From Gammaproteobacteria bacterium (GTDB lineage Bacteria; Pseudomonadota; Gammaproteobacteria; Thiohalomonadales; Thiohalomonadaceae), in contig JADFYS010000120.1 in the NCBI GenBank assembly GCA_015232955.1, positions 1 to 6,274 of the forward strand: DNA of 6,274 bases. Reading direction: 5' to 3'. The position numbers and the translations under genes are program-made. Every line of letters begins with the position of its first letter. Position 1 is the first letter of the stretch. This document shows, piece after piece, positions 4,573 through 6,274 of the stretch. The notes under the pieces were generated by a model that was not told the DNA's origin, did no database searches, and saw nothing but the letters and a program-made list of their open reading frames with translations.

Positions 4573-6274
4573 ATGTACGAACAGGTCTCCCACTCCCTTC
4601 TCAATGAGATCCTTGATGCTCTGAACCCCGATATTCAGCGCAAGAACATTCGTCACTTCTATACCCGCCTCGGGGCCAATTTTTATGCTATCCACTCTCT
4701 GTTTGAGACCCTGTATGGTGATCGTCCCGACTTTCGTGAGCAGATCATCCGCTTGGTGGAGGTGATGGCGCGGCGCTACATCGAACGCAGTGAAGATCTG
4801 GAAAAGAGAGATATGGAGCGGGAGCGCAACCACAACTGGTTTTTGAGCCAAGAGTGGGTGGGGATGGCGCTCTATGCTGACGGTTTTGCCGGAAATCTTG
4901 AGAACCTCCAGACCAAACTCTCCTATCTTCAGGAGCTGGGGATCAATATGATGCATATCATGCCGATGATGCCGTGTCCCGCAGGTGCCAGCGATGGAGG
5001 CTATGCGGTGAGTGATTTTCGCGCTATCGATGAACGGATCGGTAATCTAGGGCAGGTCGAGTCGTTGGTCAGATCGATGCATCAACGCGAAATGCTTCTC
5101 ACCCTCGATGTGGTGGTCAACCACACCTCACGCGAACATGAGTGGGCACAGAAGGCGCGCCAGGGCGATCGCCACTATCAGGACTACTTCTACATCTTTG
5201 CGGATCGTGATATTCCCGATATGTTTGAAGAGACGATGCCGGAGGTCTTTCCCGAGACCTCACCCGGTAACTTCACCTGGGATGATGAGATGGAGAAGTG
5301 GGTGATGACCGTCTTCAACTCCTATCAGTGGGATCTCAACTACAGCAATCCGGCGGTCTTTATCGAGATGGTGGATATACTCCTCTTCTGGGCCAATCGC
5401 GGAGTTGATATCCTCCGCCTCGATGCGGTCGCCTTCCTCTGGAAGAAGATCGGAACTACCTGTCAGAATGAACGCGAAGCGCATCTTATCCTGCAGCTGA
5501 TGAAAGATTGCTGTCAGGTGACCGCTCCGGGTGTCCTCTTTATTGCCGAGGCGATCGTCGCACCTCTGGAGATCATTAAGTATTTTGGTGAAGATGCGGT
5601 GATCGCCAAGGAGTGTGAGATCGCCTATAACGCCAGCTTTATGGCGCTGCTGTGGGACGCATTGGCAACCAAGAATGCCAAACTTCTGAATCAGGGGTTG
5701 TTAAGCCTGCCAACCAAACTTGATCGCGCCACCTGGCTCAACTATGTCCGCTGTCATGACGATATCGGCCTCGGTTTTGATGATAATGACATTATTCGCG
5801 CCGACTACCACCCCAAATCTCATCGTCGCTTTCTCATCGACTATTTCACCGGAAAATATGAAGAGTCGGGGGCGCGTGGACTCCCTTTCGGGGTGAATGA
5901 AAAGACGGGGGATGCCCGGATCTCCGGCTCCCTCGCCTCCCTCGCCGGTCTTGAGAGTGCCCTTGAGTCGGGTGATGAACAGGCCACTGACCGTGCCATC
6001 CTCAAAATCCTCCTTCTCCATGGGATGATTCTCTCCTTTGGCGGTATCCCACTCTTCTACTACGGGGATGAGATCGGAACCCTCAATGACTGTAGTTTTA
6101 TGAGTGATGAGGCGAAGGCGGGAGATAACCGCTGGATGCATCGCCCCCGAATTGACTGGGAAAAGGCGGAGAAGCGCCATCACCACGGATCGGTGGAGGC
6201 GCGGATCTTTAGTGGACTGCAACGACTTATCGGGGTGCGCAAGACCACACCCGCCTTTGCCGACTTCAATAATC
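4573..6274 (+). CDS. ams: Amylosucrase (GH13 subfamily 4), 3' end beyond the window
   Basis: Amylosucrase transfers the glucosyl unit of sucrose to an alpha-1,4-glucan and releases fructose; it also hydrolyses some sucrose. The frame is open for 567 codons to the edge, and the Neisseria polysaccharea enzyme (636 residues) suggests roughly 80 are missing. An all-helical N-terminal part (about 1-85) precedes the (beta/alpha)8 barrel. Residues matching the Neisseria active site by position are Asp141 (its Asp144), His184, Arg282, nucleophile Asp284 in DILRLDAVAF, acid/base Glu326 in FIAEAIV, His395-Asp396-Asp397 in VRCHDDIG, Arg449 (Arg446) and Arg520 (Arg509). The Asp141/Arg520 pair that closes the sucrose pocket is kept, which favours sucrose over other GH13 substrates. 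Proline 223 stands where Neisseria has Arg226. The start has GAGGA at 4562-4566. A sucrose hydrolase of the same subfamily is the main alternative. A terminator-like hairpin sits just upstream. Confidence 0.92.
   Translation, partial: MYEQVSHSLLNEILDALNPDIQRKNIRHFYTRLGANFYAIHSLFETLYGDRPDFREQIIRLVEVMARRYIERSEDLEKRDMERERNHNWFLSQEWVGMALYADGFAGNLENLQTKLSYLQELGINMMHIMPMMPCPAGASDGGYAVSDFRAIDERIGNLGQVESLVRSMHQREMLLTLDVVVNHTSREHEWAQKARQGDRHYQDYFYIFADRDIPDMFEETMPEVFPETSPGNFTWDDEMEKWVMTVFNSYQWDLNYSNPAVFIEMVDILLFWANRGVDILRLDAVAFLWKKIGTTCQNEREAHLILQLMKDCCQVTAPGVLFIAEAIVAPLEIIKYFGEDAVIAKECEIAYNASFMALLWDALATKNAKLLNQGLLSLPTKLDRATWLNYVRCHDDIGLGFDDNDIIRADYHPKSHRRFLIDYFTGKYEESGARGLPFGVNEKTGDARISGSLASLAGLESALESGDEQATDRAILKILLLHGMILSFGGIPLFYYGDEIGTLNDCSFMSDEAKAGDNRWMHRPRIDWEKAEKRHHHGSVEARIFSGLQRLIGVRKTTPAFADFNN

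Noticed and set aside
5701..6222. 173-codon open frame on the minus strand within amylosucrase
   Set aside because: The + strand here encodes the catalytic HDDIG region and Arg449/Arg520 of amylosucrase; the antisense frame shows no family features.

Overview
The window carries a sucrose-metabolism gene cluster, all on the + strand. In order it holds the tail of a probable hexose-6-phosphate mutarotase, sucrose-phosphate synthase (SPS), sucrose-phosphate phosphatase (SPP), a PfkB-family fructokinase and an amylosucrase that runs off the right edge. The order sps-spp-fruK-ams is the one known from sucrose-accumulating methylotrophs such as Methylomicrobium alcaliphilum, where sucrose acts as a compatible solute. 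This suggests a gammaproteobacterium or close relative from a saline or otherwise stressful habitat. The species cannot be told from this sequence.

Layout. Positions 1-128 are the last 41 codons of the mutarotase-like gene. Positions 129-447 hold no gene. About 189-425 of this stretch shows short conserved words, in the same order as domain I of group IIA introns such as Ll.LtrB, so it may be a truncated group II intron. The sps gene (448-2637) follows, and spp (2638-3480) begins at the very next base after its stop. A 49-base gap leads to the fructokinase (3530-4408). The 164-base gap before amylosucrase contains a CCCC/GGGG palindrome resembling a dispersed repeat and then a strong intrinsic-terminator-like hairpin only 29 bases before the amylosucrase start. 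Amylosucrase (4573 to the edge) is present for 567 codons, with all catalytic residues included.

How the genes work together. SPS joins UDP-glucose and fructose-6-phosphate to make sucrose-6-phosphate, and SPP removes the phosphate to give sucrose. Amylosucrase can break sucrose by moving its glucosyl unit onto an alpha-glucan, which releases fructose. Fructokinase turns the fructose back into fructose-6-phosphate, the substrate of SPS. The cluster therefore encodes both synthesis and recycling of sucrose, with a possible link to glycogen-like glucan. SPS also has a C-terminal phosphatase-like domain with damaged catalytic motifs, while the separate SPP is intact.

The enzymes belong to known families. 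The less ordinary points are the possible intron remnant in front of sps, the terminator inside the apparent operon, and the degenerate HAD domain of SPS beside its intact paralogue.
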